Source: Pigmentiphaga daeguensis | GTDB lineage: Bacteria; Pseudomonadota; Gammaproteobacteria; Burkholderiales; Burkholderiaceae_B | Assembly: GCF_039523035.1 (NCBI RefSeq) | Contig: NZ_BAAAEN010000009.1 | Location: 1 to 64,000 of the forward strand | Length of the DNA stretch: 64,000 nt | Direction of reading: 5' to 3' | Shown here: piece after piece, positions 23,948 through 32,049 of the stretch | How positions within the stretch are numbered: position 1 is the first letter of the stretch | Layout of the letters: each line of letters opens with the position of its first letter | Made by a program: the position numbers and the translations under genes | Notes under the pieces: model-generated | What the model was told of the DNA's origin: nothing | What the model saw: the letters and a program-made list of their open reading frames with translations, nothing else | The model's database searches: none

Positions 23948-24888
23948 GCGCGCAATTCGGCAAGGTCGGAGTGCTGTACGGAGGGAAGTCCGCCGAGCGC
24001 GACGTGTCCATCATGTCCGGCACCGGCGTGCACAAGGCCCTGCGCAGCGCGGGCATCGAGGCGCACCTGTTCGACACCGGCGTGCGCTCGCTGGCCGAGC
24101 TGGCCGAGGAGCGCTTCGACCGCGTCTTCATCGCCCTGCATGGACGCTATGGCGAGGACGGCACGATCCAGGGCGCGCTGGAACTGTTGCGGGTGCCCTA
24201 TACCGGCAGCGGGCCGCTGGCTTCCGCGCTGGCCATGGACAAGACCATGACCAAGCGCATCTGGGTCCACGAAGGGCTGCCCACGCCGCGCTTCGAGACA
24301 CTGGACCGCCGGTCCGACCTGGCCGCGGTGGCCGCCCGCCTGGGCCTGCCGCTGATCGTCAAGCCGCCGCACGAAGGCTCCACCATAGGCGTGACCAAGG
24401 TCACGGACCTGGCCGGCATGCGCGCGGCCTACGACCTGGCGGCCGAGTACGACGAGCAGGTCCTGGCCGAGGCCTTCATCCAGGGCCGCGAGCTGACCGT
24501 GGCCATCCTGGGTACCGGCGCCTCGGCGCGGGCCTTGCCGGTGGTCGAGATCGTGGCGCCCGAGGGGAACTACGACTACGAGCACAAGTATTTCACCGAC
24601 GACACCCGCTACCTGTGCCCCGCGCAGCTGCCGCCCGCGGTCACCCAGCGTGTCCAGGAAATCAGCGAGGCCGCGTATCGCGTCCTGGGCTGCGAAGGCT
24701 GGGGCCGGGTGGACGTGATGCTGGATGCCGACAACCAACCCTATCTGCTGGAGGTCAATACCTCGCCCGGCATGACCGGCCATTCCCTGGTGCCCATGGC
24801 GGCCGCCGCCGAAGGCATGAACTACGAATCCCTGTGCGTGGAGATCCTGAAGGATGCCCGCTGCAAGGTTTCAGGCCGGTCTTCGTAA
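23944..24888 (+). CDS. ddl: D-alanine--D-alanine ligase
   Basis: A 314-residue ATP-grasp enzyme of the DdlB type that makes the D-Ala-D-Ala dipeptide used by MurF. Visible blocks: VLYGGKSAERDVSIMSG at the N-terminus, ALHGRYGEDGTIQGALEL, MDKTMTKRIW, LIVKPPHEGSTIGVTKV (ATP lysine and flexible loop) and YLLEVNTSPGMTGHSLVP (metal and substrate). The 4-base overlap with murC makes the two translationally coupled. Confidence 0.96.
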   Translation: MSAQFGKVGVLYGGKSAERDVSIMSGTGVHKALRSAGIEAHLFDTGVRSLAELAEERFDRVFIALHGRYGEDGTIQGALELLRVPYTGSGPLASALAMDKTMTKRIWVHEGLPTPRFETLDRRSDLAAVAARLGLPLIVKPPHEGSTIGVTKVTDLAGMRAAYDLAAEYDEQVLAEAFIQGRELTVAILGTGASARALPVVEIVAPEGNYDYEHKYFTDDTRYLCPAQLPPAVTQRVQEISEAAYRVLGCEGWGRVDVMLDADNQPYLLEVNTSPGMTGHSLVPMAAAAEGMNYESLCVEILKDARCKVSGRSS

Positions 24889-24908
24889 GAGATTGAATCG
24901 GACACTCT

Positions 24909-25724
24909 GTGTGGAACGACTCCCGTACCCTGAATCTCATCGCCAATACCCTGTACCTCGCCGCGGCGCTGGTGCTGGCGGCGTGCGCGCTGCTGTGGCT
25001 GGCGCAGCGACCGGTGTTCGCGTTGCAGACGATCTGGATCGAGGCCGAGGACGGCACGCTCCAGCATGTGACGCCGGCCAGCGTGCATCCGGCCATCTCC
25101 GGCCGGCTGACGGGCAACTTTTTCACCGCCGACCTGGAGCAGATGCGCCAGGTGTTCGAGACGGTGCCCTGGGTGCGGCAGGCGTCGCTGCGCAGGCAAT
25201 GGCCCAATTCGCTGGTGGTGACCATACAGGAGCACCAGCCGCTGGGACTGTGGAACGAGAACCGCTTGCTCAACACCTACGGCGAATCGTTCACCGCCAA
25301 CCTGGGCGAGGCCGAGGACGACCGGCAATTGCCGATCTTCGCCGGCCCGGAGGGCTCCGAAAAGCTGGTGGCGCAGCGCTACGCCGAGCTGACGCGCTGG
25401 TTCGCGCCGGTCAAGCTCGACCCGCTGCGGGTGGTGCTGACGCCCCGCTATGCCTGGCAGGTGGAGTTGTCCAATGGCGCGATCATCGACCTGGGGCGCG
25501 AGCCGACCACCGCGCCCGGCACGGACACCGCGTCGCTGGAGTCGCGTGTCCAGCGCTTCGTGCAGGCGATTCCGGTGATCGAATCGCGCATCGGCAAGCT
25601 GGAACATGCGGACCTGCGCTATCCGAACGGCTTCGCGGTCACCACCGCCCGGCCGCCGGCCAGTGCCAAACCGAATCCAAGGAAACCTGCATCAACCATG
25701 CAACCTAACCAGAAAAGACCATGA
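24909..25724 (+). CDS. ftsQ: Cell division protein FtsQ
   Basis: A 271-residue bitopic division protein. A cytoplasmic tail of about 10 residues is followed by a membrane span at 11-30 (IANTLYLAAALVLAACALLWL), a POTRA domain with the typical VRQASLRRQWPNSLVVTIQEHQPLGLWN region, and the FtsQ beta domain. It recruits FtsL and FtsB to the septum. The GTG start at 24909 gives VWNDSRTLN; the upstream spacer is 20 bases. The C-terminal 20 residues are low-complexity, and its stop overlaps ftsA. Confidence 0.92.
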   Translation: MWNDSRTLNLIANTLYLAAALVLAACALLWLAQRPVFALQTIWIEAEDGTLQHVTPASVHPAISGRLTGNFFTADLEQMRQVFETVPWVRQASLRRQWPNSLVVTIQEHQPLGLWNENRLLNTYGESFTANLGEAEDDRQLPIFAGPEGSEKLVAQRYAELTRWFAPVKLDPLRVVLTPRYAWQVELSNGAIIDLGREPTTAPGTDTASLESRVQRFVQAIPVIESRIGKLEHADLRYPNGFAVTTARPPASAKPNPRKPASTMQPNQKRP

Positions 25725-26953
25725 CTCGTGAAACCAAGGATCTGATCGTTGCCCTCGACATCGGCACCAGCAAGGTGGTGGCGGTCGTGGCCGAGATGCT
25801 GCCTGAAGGGCGCTTCGAAGTGCTCGGTCTCGGGCAGCATGAGTCGCGCGGCATGCGCAAGGGCGTGGTCGTCAACATCGAAACCACGGTCAACTCCATC
25901 CAGCGCGCGCTGGAGGAGGCCGAGCTCATGGCCGACTGCAAGATCCGGGACGTCTTCACGGGTATCGCCGGCAGCCACATCCGCAGCTTCAATTCCAGCG
26001 GCATGGTGGCGATCAAGGACAAGGAAGTCACCGCCACGGACGTCGCGCGCGTCATCGAGACCGCCAAGGCCATCAACATCCCGACCGACCAGCAGGTGCT
26101 GCACGTGCTGACGCAGGAGTTCATCGTCGACGGCCAGGAGGACATCCGCGAGCCCATCGGCATGAGCGGGATCCGCCTGGAAGTCCGGGTGCACATCGTG
26201 ACTGGCGCGGTCAGTGCCGCCCAGAACATCGTCAAGTGCGTGCGCCGCTGCGGCCTGGAGGTGCAGGACCTGATCCTGCAGCCGCTGGCCTCGAGCCTGG
26301 CCTGCCTGACGCCCGACGAAAAGGAACTGGGCGTGGCCCTGGTGGACATCGGCGGCGGCACCACCGACATCGCCATCTTCACCGGCGGCGCGATCCGGCA
26401 CACCGCGGTCATTCCCATCGCCGGCGACCAGATCACCGGCGACGTCGCCGCGGCGCTGCGCACGCCCACGCCCGATGCCGAGGAGATCAAGCTGCGCTAC
26501 GGCGTGGCCAAGCAGGTGCTGGCCAGCCCCGACGAGCGCATCGAAGTGCCCGGGCTGGGCGACCGCGGGCCGCGCCAGCTGTCGCGCCAGGCGCTGGGCG
26601 CCGTGATCGAGCCGCGCGTCGAGGAGCTGTTCACCTTCGTGCAGCAGGTGATCCGCGAGTCGGGCTACGACGAGCTGCTGTCGTCCGGCATCGTGCTGAC
26701 CGGCGGCACCTCGCAGATGCCCGGCGTGGTCGAACTGGCGGAGGACATCTTCCTGAAGCCCGTGCGGCTGGGCGTGCCCGAGTACACCGGCAGCCTGGCG
26801 GACGTGGTCCGCAGCCCGCGCTTCTCGACGGTGATGGGGCTGCTGGCCGAGGCCCGCTTGCAGCGCGTGCGCGGCCGCAAGGTGGCGCAGCAGACCGGAA
26901 ATGTCACACAGGTTTTCTCTCGTATGAAAGAGTGGTTCCTGGGGAATTTTTGA
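25721..26953 (+). CDS. ftsA: Cell division protein FtsA
   Basis: A 410-residue actin-like ATPase that anchors FtsZ to the membrane. Phosphate and nucleotide motifs are LIVALDIGTSKVVAVV at residues 8-23, VALVDIGGGTTDIAIF in the middle and GIVLTGGTSQMPGV towards the end; the 1C subdomain lies at about 84-165. The last residues (RMKEWFLGNF) form the amphipathic membrane-targeting helix. The start overlaps ftsQ by 4 bases. A 281-base spacer separates it from ftsZ. Confidence 0.96.
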   Translation: MTRETKDLIVALDIGTSKVVAVVAEMLPEGRFEVLGLGQHESRGMRKGVVVNIETTVNSIQRALEEAELMADCKIRDVFTGIAGSHIRSFNSSGMVAIKDKEVTATDVARVIETAKAINIPTDQQVLHVLTQEFIVDGQEDIREPIGMSGIRLEVRVHIVTGAVSAAQNIVKCVRRCGLEVQDLILQPLASSLACLTPDEKELGVALVDIGGGTTDIAIFTGGAIRHTAVIPIAGDQITGDVAAALRTPTPDAEEIKLRYGVAKQVLASPDERIEVPGLGDRGPRQLSRQALGAVIEPRVEELFTFVQQVIRESGYDELLSSGIVLTGGTSQMPGVVELAEDIFLKPVRLGVPEYTGSLADVVRSPRFSTVMGLLAEARLQRVRGRKVAQQTGNVTQVFSRMKEWFLGNF

Positions 26954-27173
26954 AGCGATCCCCCGTCGCATACGTTGCCCGAATCGTGCAGTCCTTCGCA
27001 GTCCGATGAAGCAGTGCCCGTTCTTTGAGTCTGTGCAGTTGCAGGTCCAGAGTATCCAGTAGTTCGTTCAAATCAGTTTTTTACATGAGTCGAGGAGGTG
27101 CGTGACCGGGGAAGGTGAAACGTGAAGCGCGATCCCAAGGCGGGGTCAGTCAGATGGTCGATTCCGGCCCGAT

Positions 27174-27194
27174 CACATTTCACATTTCACATTT
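27174..27194 (+). repeat. Three tandem CACATTT units in the ftsZ leader
   Basis: The heptamer CACATTT occurs three times in direct succession within the ftsA-ftsZ spacer, ending about 30 bases before the ftsZ ribosome binding site (CGGAGG near 27222). It lies in the untranslated leader and could influence translation of ftsZ or be a slippage-prone tract. The rest of the 26954-27234 spacer has AT-rich patches around 27060-27085 but no promoter I can place with confidence. Confidence 0.5.
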
Positions 27195-27234
27195 CCCAGC
27201 CGCCACTTATCCGCCAGAACCCCCGGAGGTCATT

Positions 27235-28410
27235 ATGAAATTCGAAATGCTAGACACCGATACCCGTGGAACGGTCATCAAGGTGGTGGGCGTGGGCGGC
27301 GCCGGCGGCAACGCCGTTGCCCACATGATCCGTCGCGGCGTGCAGGGCGTGGACTTCATCTGCGCCAACACCGACGTGCAGGCGCTGTCGCATACCAATG
27401 CGCCGGTGCAGATCCGCCTGGGCCGCAGCGGCCTGGGCGCCGGCGCCAAGCCCGAGCAGGGCCGCGCCGCCGCCGAGACCGCCCGCGAAGAGATCCGTGA
27501 CGCGCTGCAGGGCGCCAACATGGTGTTCATCACCGCCGGCATGGGCGGCGGCACCGGTACCGGTGCCGGCCCCGTGGTGGCCGAAGTCGCCAAGGAGCTC
27601 GGCATCCTGACCGTGGCCGTGGTGACCAAGCCCTTCAACTTCGAGGGCAGCAAGCGCATGCGCATGGCCGAGGAAGGCATCGAGGCCCTGACGCAGCACG
27701 TGCATTCGCTGATCGTCGTGCTGAACGAGAACCTGTACGAACTGCTGGGCGAGGACGCCACGCAGGAAGACTGCTTCAAGTCGGCCGACGACATCCTGCA
27801 CAATGCCTGCGCCGGCATCGCCGAGATCATCAACGTGGACGGCAACGTCAACGTCGACTTCGAAGACGTCAAGACCATCATGAGCGAGCAGGGCAAGGCC
27901 ATGATGGGCACCGGCATCGCGAGCGGCGTGGACCGCGCCCGCGTGGCGTCCGAGCAGGCCATCGCGTGCCCGCTGCTGGAAGGCATCGACCTGAACGGCG
28001 CCCGCGGCGTGCTGGTCAACATCACCGCCAGCCGTTCGCTGAAGATGCGCGAGACCCGCGAGATCATGGACACCATCCGCAGCTATGCCGCGGAAGATGC
28101 CACCGTGATCTTCGGCGTGTCGTACGACGATGCGATGGGCGAAGACCTGCGCGTGACCGTCGTGGCGACCGGCCTGGGCCGCAACAAGGCCAAGCCGCAG
28201 CTGGTGCAGAACACCATGCAGCAGCTGCGTACCGGCACGGACAACGTGCCGGCCTACAACGCCCAGGCGGGTGGCACCAACTACCACGACTACGACACGC
28301 CCACGGTCTTCCGCAACCCGCGGGATGCGTCGATGCGCGTGCAGGCGCTGGAAAGCTCGGGCATGGAGCACCTGGACATCCCCGCCTTCCTGCGCAAGCA
28401 AGCGGATTGA
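27235..28410 (+). CDS. ftsZ: Cell division GTPase FtsZ
   Basis: A 391-residue bacterial tubulin that forms the Z-ring. It has the glycine-rich loop VVGVGGAGGNAVAHM, the tubulin signature AGMGGGTGTGAGPVVAE near residue 100-115, the T7 synergy loop NVDFEDVKTIM and the C-terminal peptide LDIPAFLRKQAD, which binds FtsA and ZipA. The ATG at 27235 follows CGGAGGTCATT and gives MKFEMLDTDTRG; a longer in-frame start at 27115 would add an unconserved tail. The stop codon sits inside a perfect palindrome. Confidence 0.97.
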   Translation: MKFEMLDTDTRGTVIKVVGVGGAGGNAVAHMIRRGVQGVDFICANTDVQALSHTNAPVQIRLGRSGLGAGAKPEQGRAAAETAREEIRDALQGANMVFITAGMGGGTGTGAGPVVAEVAKELGILTVAVVTKPFNFEGSKRMRMAEEGIEALTQHVHSLIVVLNENLYELLGEDATQEDCFKSADDILHNACAGIAEIINVDGNVNVDFEDVKTIMSEQGKAMMGTGIASGVDRARVASEQAIACPLLEGIDLNGARGVLVNITASRSLKMRETREIMDTIRSYAAEDATVIFGVSYDDAMGEDLRVTVVATGLGRNKAKPQLVQNTMQQLRTGTDNVPAYNAQAGGTNYHDYDTPTVFRNPRDASMRVQALESSGMEHLDIPAFLRKQAD

Positions 28411-28431
28411 GCCAAGGCTCAATCCGCTTGC
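28398..28431 (+). terminator. Perfect 16-bp palindrome spanning the ftsZ stop codon
   Basis: Arms GCAAGCGGATTGAGCC (28398-28413) and GGCTCAATCCGCTTGC (28416-28431) are perfectly complementary around an AA loop. The last four ftsZ codons and its stop form the left arm. No T-run follows, so this is not a classical terminator; it may stabilise the 3' end of the dcw transcript or act as a pausing hairpin. Confidence 0.6.
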
Positions 28432-28443
28432 TGGGTGGGTGAG

Positions 28444-28527
28444 CCCCCCGTACGCGCTGACGCGCGCCCCCCAGGGGGCGATGCGAGTGGACCGGCAAAG
28501 CCGGATCCACCGCATCCTGGGTCTAGT
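28444..28527 (+). repeat. Modular intergenic palindromic element, copy A (plus orientation)
   Basis: This 84-bp unit consists of a C-run, a GCGC-rich hairpin (ACGCGCTGACGCGCG), CCCCCCAGGGGGCGA, an inner hairpin with outer pair TGCG/CGCA, middle pair GTGGA/TCCAC and tip CCGGC-AAA-GCCGG, then the tail TCCTGGGTCTAGT. The same unit recurs in the opposite orientation at 28607 and in two later gene spacers. It lies directly after ftsZ. Confidence 0.8.
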
Positions 28528-28606
28528 TCCTGTATCGTGAGGTCCTGGCGCTGTTGCTTCGCAGGCTGCCTGCGCTAGCACCGGTGGTACAACCCAACCA
28601 GTCCCC

Positions 28607-28690
28607 ACTAGACCCAGGAAACCGCGGATCTGGCTTTGCCAGTCCGCCGGTTTCGCCCCCTGGGGGGCGCGCGTCAGCGCGTAGGGGGGG
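28607..28690 (-). repeat. Modular intergenic palindromic element, copy B (minus orientation)
   Basis: This is the same unit as 28444-28527, also 84 bp, but inverted. Its inner hairpin has outer pair AACC/GGTT, middle pair GCGGA/TCCGC and tip CTGGC-AAA-GCCAG when read on the minus strand. Every change from copy A is matched on the opposite arm. A 79-bp unique spacer lies between the two copies. The copy ends 21 bases before the peroxiredoxin start and is followed by a T-run. Confidence 0.8.
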
Positions 28691-28711
28691 ACATTTTTTT
28701 AGGAGTCTTCC

Positions 28712-29215
28712 ATGACCATCAAAGTAGGTGATCGCGTCCCCGACGGTACCCTGACCGAATTCATTGCCGTGGAGACCGAGGGCTGCTCGCTCGGCCCCAA
28801 CGCGTTCCAGGTCGCGGATCTGGTCAAGGGCAAGAAGATTGCCGTGTTCGCCGTGCCGGGCGCCTTCACGCCCACCTGCTCGGCCAAGCACGTGCCCAGC
28901 TACCTGCAGAACCATGATGCCCTGAAGGCCAAGGGCGTGGACGAGATCTGGTGCGTGGCCACCAACGACGCGTTCGTGATGGGTGCCTGGGCCAAGGACC
29001 AGGGCAGCCAGGGCAAGATCCGCATGCTGGCCGACGGCTCGGCCAAGTGGACCAAGGCGCTGGGCCTGGAATTCGACCTGACCGAGCGCGGCATGGGCGT
29101 ACGTTCGCAGCGTTATTCCATGCTGCTGGACGACGGCGCCGTCAAGGTGCTGAACGTCGAAGCTCCCGGCAAGTACGAAGTCAGCGACGCGGAAACCCTG
29201 CTCAAGCAGCTGTAA
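28712..29215 (+). CDS. Peroxiredoxin (Prx5/glutaredoxin-dependent type)
   Basis: A 167-residue thiol peroxidase that reduces hydrogen peroxide and organic peroxides in the cytoplasm. The peroxidatic Cys lies in PGAFTPTCSAKHVPSY, the Prx5-family signature. The conserved Arg is likely in RSQRYSMLLDDG. No obvious resolving cysteine pair is seen, so it probably uses glutathione/glutaredoxin. Its ribosome binding site is TAGGAG, 8 bases before the ATG. It is unrelated to cell division but often lies between ftsZ and lpxC in this family of bacteria. Confidence 0.92.
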   Translation: MTIKVGDRVPDGTLTEFIAVETEGCSLGPNAFQVADLVKGKKIAVFAVPGAFTPTCSAKHVPSYLQNHDALKAKGVDEIWCVATNDAFVMGAWAKDQGSQGKIRMLADGSAKWTKALGLEFDLTERGMGVRSQRYSMLLDDGAVKVLNVEAPGKYEVSDAETLLKQL

Positions 29216-29332
29216 TTCCGTTTCCGGGATGGCCGCGGCAGGGCGTGCGCGGCCGTCCCGGAACCTGTGGCGGGCCACCCGCTCTAACACGGAAACGTTA
29301 CAATATAGTATTAACCCGGATTCCTAGCCGCC

Positions 29333-30256
29333 ATGCTTTGCCAGCGCACAATAAAAAGCGTCACTCGAACCACCGGAGTCGGTCTGCATTCCGGGCGGCG
29401 CGTCGAGATCACGCTGCGTCCGGCGGCGCCCAATACCGGCATCGTCTTCCACCGCATCGATCTGCCCGAGCCCGTGGACCTGCCCGCCTCCGCGATGTCC
29501 GTCGGCGATACGCGCATGGCGTCGGTCCTGCAGAAGGGCGATGTGCGGGTGTCTACCGTTGAACACCTGATGTCCGCCTGCGCAGGCCTGGGCATCGACA
29601 ACCTGCACGTGGACCTGACGGCTGAGGAAGTACCCATCATGGATGGCAGCGCGGGTACCTTCGTGTTCCTGCTGCAGTCGGCGGGCATCGAGGAACAGAG
29701 CGCCGCCAAGGAATTCATCCGGGTGCTGGAGCCGGTCGAGGTTCGCGAGGGCGAAGGCGCATCGGCCAAGTGGGCCCGGCTCGAACCCTATGATGGCTTC
29801 GCCCTGGCCTTCTCCATCGATTTCCACCATCCGGCCATCGATGCCACGTCGAATTTCGCCGAGATCGACTTCGCCAAGCATTCCTACATCAAGGAAATCG
29901 CGCGCGCCCGCACCTTCGGGTTCATGCAGGACGTGGAAAACCTCCGCGCCGCGGGCCTGGCGCGCGGCGGCAGCCTGGACAATGCCATCGTGATGGACGA
30001 ATTCCGCGTCCTGAACAGCGACGGACTCCGCTACGACGACGAGTTCGTCAAGCACAAGATCCTGGACGCCATCGGCGACCTCTACCTGGTGGGCAAGCCC
30101 CTGATCGCCCGCTACGTGGCCCACAAGTCGGGCCACGGCATGAACAACCAGCTCGTGCGCGCCCTGCTGGAGCGCCGCTCGGCCTGGGAATTGGCCACCT
30201 TCGAATCGAAGTCGGTCGCCCCCCAAGCCTTCCGCGAAGACTGGGTGACCGTGTGA
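29333..30256 (+). CDS. lpxC: UDP-3-O-acyl-N-acetylglucosamine deacetylase LpxC
   Basis: A 307-residue zinc deacetylase that performs the committed step of lipid A synthesis. The N-terminus LCQRTIKSVTRTTGVGLHSGRRVEITLRPA is canonical. Zinc ligands are in STVEHLMSA (His) and in the HKILDAIGDL region (His and Asp), and the catalytic His is in HKSGHGMNNQLVRALL. A TACAAT -10-like hexamer lies at 29299-29304, suggesting its own promoter. The gene ends at the edge of a large palindrome. Confidence 0.96.
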   Translation: MLCQRTIKSVTRTTGVGLHSGRRVEITLRPAAPNTGIVFHRIDLPEPVDLPASAMSVGDTRMASVLQKGDVRVSTVEHLMSACAGLGIDNLHVDLTAEEVPIMDGSAGTFVFLLQSAGIEEQSAAKEFIRVLEPVEVREGEGASAKWARLEPYDGFALAFSIDFHHPAIDATSNFAEIDFAKHSYIKEIARARTFGFMQDVENLRAAGLARGGSLDNAIVMDEFRVLNSDGLRYDDEFVKHKILDAIGDLYLVGKPLIARYVAHKSGHGMNNQLVRALLERRSAWELATFESKSVAPQAFREDWVTV

Positions 30257-30314
30257 CCCCCCCTACGCCCTGACGCGCGCCCCCCAGGGGGCGCGCGTCA
30301 GCGCGTAGGGGGGG
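30257..30314. terminator. Long palindrome between convergent lpxC and dciA-like genes
   Basis: Arms of about 28 bp with a single mismatch run from CCCCCCCTACGCCCTGACG to CGTCAGCGCGTAGGGGGGG around a CA centre. The sequence is two head-to-head copies of the C-run/GCGC-hairpin half of the intergenic element seen at 28444. It lies between two convergent genes, so a bidirectional terminator is likely. The last codons and stop of the minus-strand gene are built from its right arm. Confidence 0.65.
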
Positions 30315-30786
30315 GTAACCTCTTTTTCAGTTCGGCCAGGGCCTGGGTGCCCAGCTCGGTAGCCTGGCGCGCGGGGGCGCGGGGGGCGGGGCGGGACAAT
30401 TCGGTCTCTTCCAGGCGGGTAAGCGTTGCTTGAACGCGGACGGCGATTCCGTTAACCTGCCACCCTTGCTTTTCCAAGGCCGCCACCAGCCGGGGTGCCA
30501 ACTGGCGCAGTTTGGCCGAATGGGCCGCGGCCGGTACGCCCAGTGTCAATTGGCCATCCTCGAAGCGCAGCACGCGGCAGGACGGGCCCAGGGGCGCGGG
30601 CAGGGCGTCGCAGACCTGGCGTTCCAGGTCCAGCAGACGGCGGGCGGTGCCCAGCAGGCTGGCGCCCTTGCCGTCACGGCCCAGGCACGCCAGCGTGGCG
30701 GTGTACTGCGCGGGGTCGGCATGGGTCTGCGGCTTGCGCCGCTTCCGGAGGGTCGCGGCGGGCCGGGTACGAAAAGTTTCGATCAC
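30298..30786 (-). CDS. DciA-like (DUF721) protein, putative replicative helicase loader
   Basis: A 162-residue protein of the DUF721/DciA family, which in many bacteria without DnaC helps load the DnaB helicase. The N-terminal KH-like region contains LLGTARRLLDLERQVCDALPAPL and LRFEDGQLTLGVPAAAHSAKLRQLAPRLVAAL, where the SAKLRQ/APRL pattern is typical. The GTG at 30786 has AGGGAG upstream; longer in-frame starts would run into the start region of the divergent peptidase gene. Its last residues (RLPPPTR) are encoded by the palindromic element. It is divergent from the M23 gene. The assignment is by pattern only. Confidence 0.75.
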   Translation of the reverse strand: MIETFRTRPAATLRKRRKPQTHADPAQYTATLACLGRDGKGASLLGTARRLLDLERQVCDALPAPLGPSCRVLRFEDGQLTLGVPAAAHSAKLRQLAPRLVAALEKQGWQVNGIAVRVQATLTRLEETELSRPAPRAPARQATELGTQALAELKKRLPPPTR

Positions 30787-30868
30787 GAACTCCCTGGAGT
30801 CTCGGGAACATTCAAGAGGATACGGGGCGCCGAGCAAGGCGCGTCTCTCACGCCAGGAGGCACGTTCC

Positions 30869-31825
30869 GTGCAGATCATCATAGTGCATCCGCGCCTGTC
30901 CGAGGCGAGGACGCTGACCATAACCCCCCGTTTCGCCGCGGGGATGATCGCCGCAATCGGTGCCGCCCTGATTCTTGGCGCCGTACTGTTGAATTACGCC
31001 GCTTCCGGCATCGCATGGCCATGGAGCGGCTCCGGCCTGTCCGAGCGTACGCGCGAGGAAGCCCGCCAGCAGGCGGTGCTGCGCGAGAACATCAATCTGC
31101 TGGCCAAGCGCGTGGGTGAAATGCAGGCCAAGCTGATGCAGCTCGACGCGCTGGGCGAGCGCGTCGCCGGCCTGGCGGGCGTGGCTCCGGCGTTTTCCGC
31201 CAAGGGCGTGCCGGGCCGCGGCGGGCTGCTGGTATCGCCGCAGCCTATGTCGCCCCAGGACGTCAGCTCCGAGCTCGATCATCTTGAAGCCCAATTGGCC
31301 GAGCGCTCCGACTACCTCAGCGTCCTGGACGCGCAGCTGACGACCCTGTCCGTGCGCAAGGCCATGACGCCCACCGTCATGCCCGTCACGCAGGGGTACA
31401 ACGGTTCCTCGTTCGGCTGGCGCGTCGATCCCTTCACCGGTACGCGTTCCCTGCACGAAGGGGTGGATTTCTCCGCGCCGTCGGGCACGCCCATCGTGGC
31501 CGCGGCCGGCGGCGTCGTGCAGGTGGCCGAATTCCACGCCGGCTACGGCTACATGATAGACATCGACCACGGCAACGATCTCGTCACCCGCTACGCCCAC
31601 GCCTCGCGGCTGCTGGTCAAGCCGGGCGACCTGGTCAAGCGCGGCCAGCGCATCGCCGCCGTCGGCAGCACCGGCCGCTCCACCGGTTCGCACCTGCACT
31701 TCGAGGTGCGGCTGGGCGGCGTGGCGGTCAACCCCAACAACTTCCTGACCCACGGCCCCGGCAAACAGCCGGTCGAACCGTTCTCCAAGGTCGTCACGCT
31801 GCCCGCCCCCGGTCCGCTGGACTAG
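30869..31825 (+). CDS. M23 family metallopeptidase (murein endopeptidase-like)
   Basis: A 318-residue inner-membrane-anchored peptidase. A short cytoplasmic part is followed by a membrane span at about 22-42 (AAGMIAAIGAALILGAVLLNY) and coiled-coil stretches (LRENINLLAKRVGEMQAKL; SSELDHLEAQLAERSDYL). A C-terminal LytM domain carries HEGVDFSAPSGTPIVAAAGG, GNDLVTRYAHAS and SHLHFEVRLGG, so the zinc ligands are intact and enzymatic activity on peptidoglycan is expected. The GTG at 30869 follows CAGGAGG. In many beta-proteobacteria this gene sits directly before secA; here a 4-kb cassette separates them. Confidence 0.87.
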   Translation: MQIIIVHPRLSEARTLTITPRFAAGMIAAIGAALILGAVLLNYAASGIAWPWSGSGLSERTREEARQQAVLRENINLLAKRVGEMQAKLMQLDALGERVAGLAGVAPAFSAKGVPGRGGLLVSPQPMSPQDVSSELDHLEAQLAERSDYLSVLDAQLTTLSVRKAMTPTVMPVTQGYNGSSFGWRVDPFTGTRSLHEGVDFSAPSGTPIVAAAGGVVQVAEFHAGYGYMIDIDHGNDLVTRYAHASRLLVKPGDLVKRGQRIAAVGSTGRSTGSHLHFEVRLGGVAVNPNNFLTHGPGKQPVEPFSKVVTLPAPGPLD

Positions 31826-31832
31826 AAAGAGG

Positions 31833-31858
31833 CCCCCCTACGCGCTGACGCGCGCCCT
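31833..31858 (+). repeat. Partial intergenic element (C-run and GCGC hairpin only)
   Basis: This is a fragment of the modular element. CCCCCCTACGCGCTGACG and the following CGCGCC match copy A, and then the sequence breaks off. It lies 8 bases after the M23 peptidase stop codon, in plus orientation. Confidence 0.55.
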
Positions 31859-31900
31859 GGATGATGAGCCCCCAGCCCCCAGCCGCTACGCGGCAGCCCC

Positions 31901-31980
31901 ACTAGACCCAGGATGCGGTGGATCCGGCTCCGCCGGTCCACCCGCATCGCCCCCTGGGGGGCGCCCGAAGGGCGTGGGGG
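31901..31980 (-). repeat. Modular intergenic palindromic element, copy C (minus orientation)
   Basis: This is an 80-bp copy. Read on the minus strand, the GCGC hairpin is replaced by ACGCCCTTCGGGCG, again self-complementary. The inner hairpin is TGCG/CGCA, GTGGA/TCCAC, CCGGC-GGA-GCCGG, and the tail is TCCTGGGTCTAGT. It lies in the convergent spacer between the M23 peptidase and the LysR gene. Confidence 0.75.
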
Positions 31981-31992
31981 TGGGCTTCCCTT

Positions 31993-32045
31993 CCGGTCCA
32001 CCCGCATCGCCCCCTTGAGGGGGCCCGCGTAAGCGGGTAGGGGGA
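31993..32045 (-). repeat. Partial intergenic element, copy C2 (minus orientation)
   Basis: This truncated copy begins inside the inner hairpin (GATGCGGGTGGACCGG when read on the minus strand). Its outer hairpin is changed to ACCCGCTTACGCGGG, once more with paired changes. It ends 4 bases before the stop codon of the LysR gene, probably acting as its 3' end structure. Confidence 0.6.
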
Positions 32046-32049
32046 GGGC

